Positions 44,911 to 53,330 of a stretch of 64,000 nt of DNA are shown one piece after another. Under the pieces are notes generated by a model. The model made no database searches and was not told the DNA's origin. It saw only the letters and a list, made by a program, of their open reading frames with translations. The translations under genes were made by a program, and so were the position numbers. Origin of the DNA: WLMZ01 sp038227995. Lineage in GTDB: Bacteria > Actinomycetota > Acidimicrobiia > Acidimicrobiales > Ilumatobacteraceae. Where the stretch lies: NCBI GenBank assembly GCA_038227995.1, contig JBBRPP010000004.1, positions 151,239 through 215,238 on the forward strand, in the 5' to 3' direction. Numbering within the stretch: position 1 is the first letter of the stretch; each line of letters opens with the position of its first letter.

Positions 44911-45531
44911 ATGGCGAGGATCTTTCCGGCAATCAGCGAATTGGATCACCACACGGTCGATCTGAACGTCGCGGAACTGCTGACGCTGGAAGCACTCGCG
45001 CGCCTCGACGACTCGTGGTCGGTGTACGTGCGGCCCTTGCTCGGCTGGGAGCAGCCGGACTTCGTCGCGATCAACCCCGACTTCGGCATCTGTGCGATCG
45101 AGGTTCGCGACTGGTCCGTCGGCGATCACCGGATCGCTGTCGACGGTCGTTTCGAGCACCGCGAGACGTCCGCCGCGGCATGGGAGCCGCTGGCCGATTC
45201 GCCGCTGGCCACTGCTGCTCGGCATCGCCAGGCGATCCTCGATGTGTTGCGCGCCGAGCCTGATTCGGCAGACTGTGCAGTCGTCCGCTGCGTCGTGATC
45301 CTGCCCAACTACTCGACGGCGCAGGCGTGTGCACTGCTTCGCCGCCCGCGCATGTTCGATCAGGACAACTGGCTCAAGGTGTGGGGCGGTCAGGCGTTGA
45401 TCGACGACCCGGCGTGCGTGGTCTCCGGTCACCCACGGCCGATCCGCACCGCGGTGTCACCGATCACCCTCGATCTGATCCACCAGCACTGCACCCGCGC
45501 TGACATCGAGCACGCCAGCGCGATCCGCTGA
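44911..45531 (+). CDS. Stand-alone NERD-domain protein
   Basis: A 206-residue protein with an N-terminal nuclease-related (NERD) domain: LGWEQPDFVAINPDFGICAIEVRDW, where PDF supplies the Asp and IEVRDW corresponds to the ExK nuclease motif with Lys changed to Arg. NERD domains usually precede UvrD-type helicases or kinases; here the C-terminal half (residues 100-206) has neither, only a helix-rich region with HRQAILDVLR and a strand VVRCVVILPN. It may be a nucleic-acid-binding remnant. The ribosome binding site GGAGCAGG precedes ATG 44911. It is convergent with the SDR gene. Confidence 0.72.
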   Translation: MARIFPAISELDHHTVDLNVAELLTLEALARLDDSWSVYVRPLLGWEQPDFVAINPDFGICAIEVRDWSVGDHRIAVDGRFEHRETSAAAWEPLADSPLATAARHRQAILDVLRAEPDSADCAVVRCVVILPNYSTAQACALLRRPRMFDQDNWLKVWGGQALIDDPACVVSGHPRPIRTAVSPITLDLIHQHCTRADIEHASAIR

Positions 45532-45543
45532 CGAGTTGACGAC

Positions 45544-45567
45544 TCGACCAATCGACCAATCGACCAA
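45544..45567. repeat. 8-bp tandem repeat, three copies
   Basis: TCGACCAA occurs three times in exact tandem, followed by TCGACT. It lies in the 47-bp gap between the convergent NERD and SDR genes. No hairpin is seen. Confidence 0.7.
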
Positions 45568-45578
45568 TCGACTCAGCG

Positions 45579-46454
45579 TCAGTCGCGCTTGAGCGGCGCA
45601 AGCGCCTCGGCCAGGCCGGCCACCGTCCAGCGGTCGTCCTGCTCGACCTTGTCACCCATCGCCCAGGTGTCGACCCGGGTGACGTTGCCGCCCTGGACGA
45701 AGAACGTCTCGCCGGTGAACGCGCAGTCTGCGGTCGAGAGATAGGCGACGAGGGGTGAGATGTTGGCCGGATCCCACATGTCGAACGCGCCCTCTTTGGG
45801 AGCCATGATGTCGGGCAGGCCGGGCGTCGCCAGCGTCAACCGGGTGCGGGCTCCGGGGGCGATGCAGTTGCTCTTGACGCCGTAACGCGACAGCTCCTTG
45901 GCGCAGATCTGGCTGAACGTCGCGATGCCCGACTTGGCTGCGCCGTAGTTCGCCTGACCGGGGTTGCTGAACAGACCTGACGTCGACGATGTGTGCACGA
46001 CGTTGCGCGGCTTGTTGATGCCGGCCTTGGTCTGTTCGCGCCAGTACGCAGCAGCCCAGCGAGTCGGTGCGAAGTGGCCCTTGAGGTGGACGGCGATGAC
46101 CGCGTCCCACTCGTCCTCGGTCATGTTGATCAGCACACGGTCACGCAGGATCCCGGCATTGTTGACGAGGATGTCGAGATCGCCGAAGGCTTCGACGGCG
46201 CTGTTGATCAGTCGCTGGGCACCTTCCCAATCGGCGACGTTGTCACCGTTGACGATCGCTTCCCCACCCATCGCCCGAATGTCAGCAGCCGTCTGCTCTG
46301 CCGGCGATGCGTCCGCGCCGGTGCCGTCGTTGGCACCGCCGAGGTCGTTGACCACGATCTTGGCGCCTTCAGCGGCGAACAGCAGCGCGTGTTCGCGCCC
46401 GATCCCCCGCCCGGCTCCGGTGATGATGGCGACGCGTCCTTCGAGTGATCCCAT
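45579..46454 (-). CDS. Short-chain dehydrogenase/reductase (hydroxyacyl-CoA dehydrogenase-like)
   Basis: A 291-residue SDR. The cofactor motif is TGAGRGIG, NNAG follows at the expected spacing, and the active site has Ser in HTSSTSG and Y-x3-K in YGAAKSG. The early insert NDLGGANDGTGADASPAEQTAADIRAMGGEA resembles that of the 3-hydroxyacyl-CoA dehydrogenases of multifunctional enzyme type 2. The start is ATG 46454 (MGSLEGRVAIITG); the upstream in-frame part is implausible. A fatty-acid or steroid-side-chain degradation role is suggested only by fold. It is divergent from the DUF2238 gene. Confidence 0.9.
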   Translation of the reverse strand: MGSLEGRVAIITGAGRGIGREHALLFAAEGAKIVVNDLGGANDGTGADASPAEQTAADIRAMGGEAIVNGDNVADWEGAQRLINSAVEAFGDLDILVNNAGILRDRVLINMTEDEWDAVIAVHLKGHFAPTRWAAAYWREQTKAGINKPRNVVHTSSTSGLFSNPGQANYGAAKSGIATFSQICAKELSRYGVKSNCIAPGARTRLTLATPGLPDIMAPKEGAFDMWDPANISPLVAYLSTADCAFTGETFFVQGGNVTRVDTWAMGDKVEQDDRWTVAGLAEALAPLKRD

Positions 46455-46585
46455 GGGGCGAGACGCTAACGACTCGCGACGATCCAGCACGAAACGAGAC
46501 GGCGGTTTCTGCGGTTGCGTCATACTGATGCATCAGCGAATCGACATTCACCGACCGCCAACTCGCAGCGCTGTTCCTCGGCGTC

Positions 46586-47176
46586 GTGGCGGCGATGGCC
46601 GTCTCCGCGATCAAGCCCTACGAGTGGTCGACGTGGACGCTCGAGGTGTTGCCGATCCTCCTCGCGCTGCCGTTGCTGTGGTTCACCCGCGGCAGGATTC
46701 GCTTCACGCGGCTCGTGTATTGCCTGATCGCATTGCACTGCGTCGTGCTGATGGTCGGTGCCCACTGGTCGTACGAGAAGGTGCCGTTGGGCGACTGGGT
46801 GAACCATCGACTCGGTTGGAAGCGCAACGACTACGACCGGATCGGACACTTCTTCCAGGGGTTCGTCCCGGCCCTCGTCGCTCGCGAGTTCCTGATCCGC
46901 AAGACCGAACTGACCTCGCGGAAACTGATCGCGTTGCTGTCGATCTGTGTGGCGATGGCGTTCAGCGCGATCTACGAACTGATCGAGATGTTCCTAGCCC
47001 TCCTCAGCGGTGGTTCTGCGGCGCGTCACGTCGACGGGCAGGGCGACGTTTGGGACCCGGAGTGGGACATGTACTTCGCGCTCGTCGGGTCGTTGTGCTC
47101 GCAGACGCTGCTGTGGCGAGCACACGATCGGCAACTCGACGCCGCACGTGACGAGCCGCTACCGGCTCAGAGGTAG
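46586..47176 (+). CDS. DUF2238 membrane protein (YjdF-like)
   Basis: A 196-residue integral membrane protein of the DUF2238/YjdF family, with about five or six hydrophobic segments. Family signatures are YDRIGHFFQGFVPALVAREFLIR and AFSAIYELIEM, then WDPEWDMYFALVGSL. The start is uncertain. GTG 46586 lies inside the first membrane segment. The frame reads upstream as an SESTFTDRQLAALFLG-like N-terminus that looks real, but no ATG, GTG or TTG begins it, so a rare start at about 46532 is possible. Its 3' end overlaps the convergent PASTA gene by ten bases. Confidence 0.8.
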   Translation: MAAMAVSAIKPYEWSTWTLEVLPILLALPLLWFTRGRIRFTRLVYCLIALHCVVLMVGAHWSYEKVPLGDWVNHRLGWKRNDYDRIGHFFQGFVPALVAREFLIRKTELTSRKLIALLSICVAMAFSAIYELIEMFLALLSGGSAARHVDGQGDVWDPEWDMYFALVGSLCSQTLLWRAHDRQLDAARDEPLPAQR

Positions 47177-49515
47177 AAGAGATCGACCGCAGTGTTGCGG
47201 ATGTACATCTGGCCCGGCAGCGCTGGAGCGCCGGCAATGCTCGCCTGGTACAGGATGCCGGTGTTGGGCCCGGTGACCTTGCCGACGGTGAGACCGGCGG
47301 CGGTGAGAGCGGCCTGGATGCCGGCGAAGTCGAGGCCCTGCAGCGACGGCATTGCGACGTAGTCGGGGCCCTTGGAGATCGCGATCGTGACGGAACTGTT
47401 GCGCGGCACCTGGGTGCCGGCCGCAACGGATTGATCAGCGACCAAGCCGGCCGGGACGGTCGGGCTGAACGTGTCGTTCGGGTCGCGGGTGACGGTCAAC
47501 TTCAACGCGGCGAGGGCGGCCGTGGCGGCGGCTTCGTCGAGGCCGACCAGCTTCGGCACGGTGCGCGGCGCAGGGCCCTTCGACAGCACGACAGCGATGT
47601 CGGTCTGCTGCATCACGCTCATACCCGGTGTCAGACCCGGCTGAGCCGGCACCGACCACGAGATCACGGTGTCGGCCGGGACATCTTCGCTGTAGACCTG
47701 CTGCCCGACGGTGAGCGCCAACTTCGCGGCTGCCAACGTCGCCTTGGCCGCATCCAACGTCTGGCCCGTGACATCGGGCAAGGTCGACAGCGTCGGGCCG
47801 TCGCTGACCACCAATGTGATCGTCTTGCCTTCTTTCAACATCGTGCCGCCCACCGGCTCCGTGCGAATCACGTTGCCCTGCGGCTGCGCGTCACTGCGCT
47901 CGGTCGTGGTCACGACGGTCCAGTTGTCCTCCGCGATCTGGTTCTGCGCGACCGCAGCCGACATGCCCACGAGAGTCGGCACGGTGTGCGATGTGTCGCG
48001 CAGCAACCGGAAGGCGACGAAGCCGCCCGCGGCGAGCGCCAACACCAGAAGGAGGACGGCGAAGATCCAACCTTTGCGACGGCGCGGCTCGGCCGTCTCG
48101 TAGTCGTAGAGCCGTGTTTCACCGGTGGAATCCGGCGGTGGTGGTTGCGGTGGGCCATCGTCGACGGCGACGGCACCGACGTCCATCGCAGCCGTGTCGA
48201 CGAGGGTCGAGTGATCGGGCAAGGCATCGACGAACATCAGCCCGGGTGCGGCTGGGGCCGAGACGAGATGCGGCGCGGGCTCGGCATCCTCGGCCAGGGT
48301 GATCAGCAACGGAGGCGGTGACGTCGTCGTGATCGGTGGCGGCGGTACGACGACGGATGGCGGACCGATCGGTGGGAGCGCGAAAACCGGGCTGACCGGC
48401 CCCGGCTCGGCCAGGATCTGCGGCAGCAGCATCGTGTCCGGCGCCGGTGGTTCGACGACTGGGGCGGGGTCGACGGCAGCCACGACAGCGACGTCATCCG
48501 ATTCGGGTTCTGTCACGGGCGCGGGCACCACGGCGGGCGTCTCCACCGTTGGCGGAGCCGGGCGGCCCGCTGGCCCCGTGGGGTCGGTCGGGCGGCGCAT
48601 CGCACCGGACGAGTCGCCGAACAACGACGTCGTCACGATCGGCAGCGGCGCCGGCCGCGGGAACTTCTCGGCGGCCTGCACCAACGCGCGTCCGAGTTCG
48701 GCAGCCGTGTATCGGTCAGCGGCGCGAGCGCGGCCGGCGCGTTCGAGCACCGCTGCGAGCGGACCGAAGTCGGCCGACACTGGCATCAGCTTGTCGACGC
48801 GGGCGTTCAGCGTGGCGACGGTGGAATCGGCGGCGAACGGGACCTGCCCGGTGACGGACTCGATCATGATCAGGCACAGCGAGTAGATGTCGCTGGCGGT
48901 GCCGAGCGTGCCGTCCTCGACCGTTCCGCCGATGGCCTGTTCGGGGGATGAGTAACGGGCGGCTTCGATGCCGGCTGCCGAAGGTTCGGCCCACGTCTGC
49001 TCGGCGAACATCCGTGACAGGCAGACATCGAGGATGCGTGCGCTGCGGTCTTCGCCGAATGCGAAGTTGGCCGGCGTGAGACCGAGGTGCATCACCCCGC
49101 GGCGATGCATGTAGTCCAACCCGCGACACGCGTCGAGGCCGATCAGCAACGCCTGCGACGGCGTCAGCAATCGACCGCGATCGAGCATGTCGCGCATGCT
49201 GCCGCCACCGAGGTGTTCGAGGACGAGGAACGGGACGCGGGCGCCTTCGATCTCCTCGATGCCGGAGTCGAAGACCGCATTCAGGTTGGGATGGCTGAGC
49301 GCGGCGGCCGCCTGCGCCTCGAGCCGGAACCTGGCTTCGGACGCGGCATCCGCGACGAAGTGCGGTAGCAGGATCTTGACCGCAACCAGCCGTGGCGTCT
49401 CTTCGTCGATGGCATCGAGCACGACACCATGGGCCCCGGTGCCGCGCCGCTGCTGCAAGCGGTAGCGACCAGCCAGCAGGTGATCGGTGAGGGCATCGTT
49501 CGCTGCCATGGGCAT
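47167..49515 (-). CDS. PASTA-domain receptor pseudokinase
   Basis: A 782-residue single-pass membrane protein built like PknB/StkP: kinase-fold domain (12-270), Pro/Val/Ala-rich linker (290-475), one membrane helix (about 481-505), and four extracellular PASTA repeats (510-782) that usually bind peptidoglycan. The Gly-rich loop GTGAHG (25-30), VAVK Lys47 and helix-C Glu66 remain, and SPE (190-192) and Asp209 keep the fold. The catalytic loop, however, is HLGLTPAN (143-150): the HRD Asp is Gly145 and its Lys is Thr147, and DFG is DVC (163-165). Phosphotransfer is therefore unlikely. It may sense wall fragments and signal by allostery. No partner kinase or phosphatase lies nearby. Confidence 0.88.
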   Translation of the reverse strand: MPMAANDALTDHLLAGRYRLQQRRGTGAHGVVLDAIDEETPRLVAVKILLPHFVADAASEARFRLEAQAAAALSHPNLNAVFDSGIEEIEGARVPFLVLEHLGGGSMRDMLDRGRLLTPSQALLIGLDACRGLDYMHRRGVMHLGLTPANFAFGEDRSARILDVCLSRMFAEQTWAEPSAAGIEAARYSSPEQAIGGTVEDGTLGTASDIYSLCLIMIESVTGQVPFAADSTVATLNARVDKLMPVSADFGPLAAVLERAGRARAADRYTAAELGRALVQAAEKFPRPAPLPIVTTSLFGDSSGAMRRPTDPTGPAGRPAPPTVETPAVVPAPVTEPESDDVAVVAAVDPAPVVEPPAPDTMLLPQILAEPGPVSPVFALPPIGPPSVVVPPPPITTTSPPPLLITLAEDAEPAPHLVSAPAAPGLMFVDALPDHSTLVDTAAMDVGAVAVDDGPPQPPPPDSTGETRLYDYETAEPRRRKGWIFAVLLLVLALAAGGFVAFRLLRDTSHTVPTLVGMSAAVAQNQIAEDNWTVVTTTERSDAQPQGNVIRTEPVGGTMLKEGKTITLVVSDGPTLSTLPDVTGQTLDAAKATLAAAKLALTVGQQVYSEDVPADTVISWSVPAQPGLTPGMSVMQQTDIAVVLSKGPAPRTVPKLVGLDEAAATAALAALKLTVTRDPNDTFSPTVPAGLVADQSVAAGTQVPRNSSVTIAISKGPDYVAMPSLQGLDFAGIQAALTAAGLTVGKVTGPNTGILYQASIAGAPALPGQMYIRNTAVDLFYL

Positions 49516-49638
49516 CTGAAACTACCGTGTCGTGCTCACAGTTGGCCCGCGGTGCCAAGTGACCAGCAGATTTCGGAGGGCGACCGCGCGATTGCGGTCG
49601 GTGTCGATGAGAATGGTCGAGTGAGTGGGCGTGGACCG

Positions 49639-50094
49639 ATGATTCGACGAGTCGTGGCAAGCATGGTGATCGCGGCGGGCTTCGTGTTCGTCGTCCTGGG
49701 ACTGAATTCGTCGGTCACGGGCAAGGCGGCCCAGAAGCTGCCGCCCCAACTCGAGACCATCACGCCCGTGCGCAGCGCGTCGCAGGTGCAATCGCAGGAG
49801 AACATCGTCGTCGACATGGTGACCGGCTACACGGGCACGCTTCAGGTCGATGGAGTCCTGCTGAAGACCGTCGGCCTGGACACGCTCAGCAACGACAAGC
49901 CCGGCCAGGAAGTCAAGATCCCGCCTGATGTCATCTTCGAGCCGGGCAACAACACGCTGACGTTCACACCCACCAAAGGCGCGCCGATCGAAGAGTTCGT
50001 CACCGGCGTCAACACCGTGGTGCTGACCTACTGGAAGATCAGCGAGGGTCCCAGCTTCGCCAAGACCTTCACATGGCAGTTCACGGTGGTGTGA
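49639..50094 (+). CDS. Hypothetical exported protein
   Basis: A 151-residue protein that I do not recognise. The N-terminus MIRRVVASMVIAAGFVFVVLGL is a signal anchor or uncleaved signal. The rest is beta-rich (TGTLQVDGVLLKTVGLDTLS, PPDVIFEPGNNTLTFTPTKG, VNTVVLTYWKIS, FTWQFTVV), which reads like an extracytoplasmic beta-sandwich. ATG 49639 is used; a GTG at 49621 adds six residues. It is divergent from the PASTA pseudokinase (123 bp), so the two could share control, and its last 14 bases overlap convergent ligA. Confidence 0.65.
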   Translation: MIRRVVASMVIAAGFVFVVLGLNSSVTGKAAQKLPPQLETITPVRSASQVQSQENIVVDMVTGYTGTLQVDGVLLKTVGLDTLSNDKPGQEVKIPPDVIFEPGNNTLTFTPTKGAPIEEFVTGVNTVVLTYWKISEGPSFAKTFTWQFTVV

Positions 50095-52156
50095 CCCCGT
50101 CCCCCGAAAGTTCCGCATCGGGTGGCAGTTCGCCGGTCTGCAGCAGATGGGCGAACCCGGCGTCGTCGAGGATCGGAATGCCGAGGTCGGTCGCCTTGGC
50201 CAGCTTGCTGGCACCAGGCTCTGCACCAACCACGACCGCGAACGTCTTGGCGCTGACGCTGCCGGGGCTCTTGCCACCGCGATCCTTGATCGCGGCCTCG
50301 GCTTCTTCGCGGCTGTAGCCCTCCAGTGATCCGGTGACCACGACTGCCTTGCCGGCCAGGTTCTGCGGAAGCCGGCTGACGACGACGTTGCCGAACTCGA
50401 CACCCGCGGCGCGCAACTTCTCGATGAACTCACGATTGCGCGGTTGAGCGAACCACCGCACGATCGAGGCGGCGATGATGCCACCCAAGCCCTCGGTCGT
50501 CGCGAGATCGGCTTCCGACGCGTCCATGATCGCATCCAGCGTCCCGAACGCGCGGCTGAGGCCCTCGGCCGCCGACGGACCGAGGTGCTTGATGCCGAGC
50601 GCCGTCAACAGGCGGGGCAATGGCCGGTCGCGCGATCCCTGGATCGCGGCAACCAACCGCTCGGCGCTGATCGCTGCGAAACCTTCGAGATGCGACAGCT
50701 GCTCGACGGTGAGGCTGTAGATGTCGGCCGGGTCGCTGACGAGACCGGCTTCGCTGAGTTGGAACACCGTGCGTTCGCCGAGGCCCTCGATGTCCATCGC
50801 GCCGCGGGTGGCGAAGTAGATGATGCGCTGGTCGCGCTGGAACGGGCACGACGGTTCGATGCACGCGATGTTCGCCTCACCCTCTGGCCGCACCAGTTCG
50901 GACTGCAGCGGGCACGGGCACGTGGTCGGGAACACCCACGGCACGCTGTCGGCTGGGCGCAGCGACAGCACAGGCCCGACGACCTCGGGGATGACGTCGC
51001 CGGCCTTGCGCACGATGACCGTGTCGCCGGGGCGAACGTCCTTGAGCGCGACCTGATCCTGGTTGTGCAGCGTCGACATGCCGACCGTGGAACCACCGAC
51101 GAAGACCGGTTCGAGGACGGCGAACGGTGTCGCCCGCCCGGTGCGTCCGATCGACACCATGATGTCGCGCAGCAGGGTCGTTCGTTCTTCCGGGGGAAAC
51201 TTGAAGGCGATCGCCCAGCGCGGTGCGCGCGACGTGAAGCCGAGCCGTTCGCGTTGGGCGAGAACGTCGACCTTGACCACACAACCGTCGATCTCGTACG
51301 CGAGATCGTGGCGATGATCGCGCCAGTGGGTGCAGAACTCGGCGACCTCGGCGAGGGTGCCGATCTGACGCAGCTCGGGGTTGACGGGAAAGCCCAAGGT
51401 CTTCAACAGATCCAGCGTCTGATGGTGCGAAACGAACTCGGGCCCGCCGACGACCTCGCCCAGCTGATAGCTCCAGAAGCTCAGCGACCGCTTGGCCGTG
51501 ATGCGCGGGTCCTTCTGACGCAGGCTTCCCGCCGCTGCATTGCGTGGGTTGACGAGCATCTTCTCGCCGGCCGCAAGGGCCGCCGTGTTGAGCGACTCGA
51601 AGCTCGCGAGCGGCATGTACACCTCGCCGCGAACTTCGAGCACCTCGGGTACGTCGACACCGCCGGCGCTCACGAGACGGTGTGGCACCGCGGCGATGGT
51701 CTTGACGTTGGCGGTCACGTCCTCACCGACTCGACCGTCTCCACGTGTCGCGGCCTGCACGAGCTCGCCGTTCTCGTAACGCAGGCTCATCGCCAAGCCG
51801 TCGATCTTCAGCTCGCAGACGAACGTGATCTCCTCGCCCGGCAAGCCGCGCAGAAGGCGCTCGCCCCAGGCCGTGAGTTCGGATGCGTCCATCGCATTGT
51901 CGAGGCTGGTCATCGGCACGCGATGCACCACTGGCGCGAAAGTCGCCGACACCGCACCCCCGACCTTCACCGACGGCGAATCCGGCGTCACCAACTCCGG
52001 GTTGGCTTCCTCCAATGCGCGCAGTTCGCGCATCAGCAGGTCGTAGTCGGCGTCGCTGATCTCGGGGTCGTCGAGGTCGTTGTAGCGATGGTTGTGATAC
52101 GCGATCTGGGCGCGCAACGCAGCGACGTGAGCTTCGGTGTCTGGTGGAACGGGCAC
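50081..52156 (-). CDS. ligA: NAD-dependent DNA ligase
   Basis: Essential replication ligase, sealing nicks with NAD. The 691-residue protein has the full domain order: Ia domain (1-70), adenylation domain with nucleophile Lys117 in ELKIDG, then RGDGRVGEDVT, an OB fold, a four-Cys zinc finger in CPCPLQSELVRPEGEANIACIEPSCPFQRD, helix-hairpin-helix repeats, and a C-terminal BRCT domain with LAGKAVVVTGSLEGYSREEAEAAI. The start is GTG 52156, giving MPVPPDTEAHVAAL; the open frame upstream has no ligase character. It is followed on the same strand, 41 bp upstream, by the MetE-like gene. Confidence 0.97.
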   Translation of the reverse strand: MPVPPDTEAHVAALRAQIAYHNHRYNDLDDPEISDADYDLLMRELRALEEANPELVTPDSPSVKVGGAVSATFAPVVHRVPMTSLDNAMDASELTAWGERLLRGLPGEEITFVCELKIDGLAMSLRYENGELVQAATRGDGRVGEDVTANVKTIAAVPHRLVSAGGVDVPEVLEVRGEVYMPLASFESLNTAALAAGEKMLVNPRNAAAGSLRQKDPRITAKRSLSFWSYQLGEVVGGPEFVSHHQTLDLLKTLGFPVNPELRQIGTLAEVAEFCTHWRDHRHDLAYEIDGCVVKVDVLAQRERLGFTSRAPRWAIAFKFPPEERTTLLRDIMVSIGRTGRATPFAVLEPVFVGGSTVGMSTLHNQDQVALKDVRPGDTVIVRKAGDVIPEVVGPVLSLRPADSVPWVFPTTCPCPLQSELVRPEGEANIACIEPSCPFQRDQRIIYFATRGAMDIEGLGERTVFQLSEAGLVSDPADIYSLTVEQLSHLEGFAAISAERLVAAIQGSRDRPLPRLLTALGIKHLGPSAAEGLSRAFGTLDAIMDASEADLATTEGLGGIIAASIVRWFAQPRNREFIEKLRAAGVEFGNVVVSRLPQNLAGKAVVVTGSLEGYSREEAEAAIKDRGGKSPGSVSAKTFAVVVGAEPGASKLAKATDLGIPILDDAGFAHLLQTGELPPDAELSGDGVTPP

Positions 52157-52197
52157 TGCGGGAAACCCTACCGAACGAGATCGACGGCGAACCGCCG

Positions 52198-53238
52198 TCA
52201 CGCACCGAACGAGAAGCGAGTGGCAGACGCCTGATCGCGAACACGGGTCGACAGCTCGGCGTTGATCCGCAGGACCCGTTCGGCGACCGCACCGTTGTGC
52301 AGACCCAGCCCGCATTCGGGCGTGATCAGGCTCTGCTGGCGCAGCAGCGCGGGGCTGCAGCCGCGCTGCACGAGCTGGCACCACAGTTCACACAGTCGCT
52401 TCCACGGCCGCTCGGCCGACATCGGCACCGGGCCGTCGGTGTTGACGGCGCCCCACGCGATCCAGCCGCCGCTCTCGAGGAAACGCTGGATGTACCCGGC
52501 GCTCTCGACCAGCGATGTCCGCGCCGGAATCGACATCAACGTCGGACCGGCCGACACGATCGAGGCCCAATCGGCAACGGCACAGCAGTGCACGCCCGCA
52601 ACGGCCACCGGTTCGATCGTGGCCAGCGCGCCGGACAGCAGGTCGACGGCGACGTCGGGCGCCAGTGGAAACCCGGGTTCGAGCATGGCGCCGAGCCCGG
52701 GTTCGTCGAGCACGACGATCTGTTCGTTGTCGGGAAATGCAGCGGCGACCGCATCGAGCAGGTTGGTGGTGTGTGCACGAACGACCCGGACCGCGACGTC
52801 GAACGCGAGCTCGGTCGGCAGACCGGCGCGCTGCAGCGCCAGGCCCAGGGTGACCGGCCCGACGAACTGCCACTTGACCGGGCCACTGAACGATCCGGCC
52901 GTGGCGAGAAATGCGCGGAACGTGCCGAAGCCGTCGTGGTCGAGATCGGTGCGCACCGGTGAGGACGTGTCGATGCTGGCGGCGTCGACGGCGATCGCAC
53001 CGTACTGACCGACCGTCACGCCGGTGAGGCCGACAAGTGCCTGAGCGATCATGCCCTCGGCCGGCGAGCGGCGCGGCAGCGTCGGAATCGTGACGATGTC
53101 GGTGGCCGTCAGGCTGAGTTCGATCGCGTCCGCGACCGACCGGTGAGGCAGGCTGCCGATCGCCATCGACATGCCGCCGAGGACACGTGATGGCATGCCA
53201 GGCGGGATCAAGGTCCGGTTTGGAGAATCGGTCGCCAT
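52198..53238 (-). CDS. Short cobalamin-independent methionine synthase-like protein (MetE C-terminal core)
   Basis: A 346-residue protein matching only the C-terminal zinc-barrel half of MetE. The fold signatures are SLPHRSVADAIE near the N-terminus, WQFVGPVTLGLALQ, VVLDEPGLGAM, GVHCCAV with H217 and C219 as zinc ligands, and TPECGLGLH with C309. The N-terminal folate half is absent, as in archaeal core-MetE enzymes, which take the methyl group from a corrinoid protein or other donor. The acceptor and donor are unknown. ATG 53238 has a strong ribosome binding site (GGAGG). It is probably cotranscribed with ligA. Confidence 0.78.
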   Translation of the reverse strand: MATDSPNRTLIPPGMPSRVLGGMSMAIGSLPHRSVADAIELSLTATDIVTIPTLPRRSPAEGMIAQALVGLTGVTVGQYGAIAVDAASIDTSSPVRTDLDHDGFGTFRAFLATAGSFSGPVKWQFVGPVTLGLALQRAGLPTELAFDVAVRVVRAHTTNLLDAVAAAFPDNEQIVVLDEPGLGAMLEPGFPLAPDVAVDLLSGALATIEPVAVAGVHCCAVADWASIVSAGPTLMSIPARTSLVESAGYIQRFLESGGWIAWGAVNTDGPVPMSAERPWKRLCELWCQLVQRGCSPALLRQQSLITPECGLGLHNGAVAERVLRINAELSTRVRDQASATRFSFGA

Positions 53239-53330
53239 GACGCCTCCTTCCTGAACTTCGCCATGCTCGCTTTCGCCGTTATCGTGACACAGCGGTACGG
53301 CAGAACCGCTACCGGTCGTGTTTCCATTCC

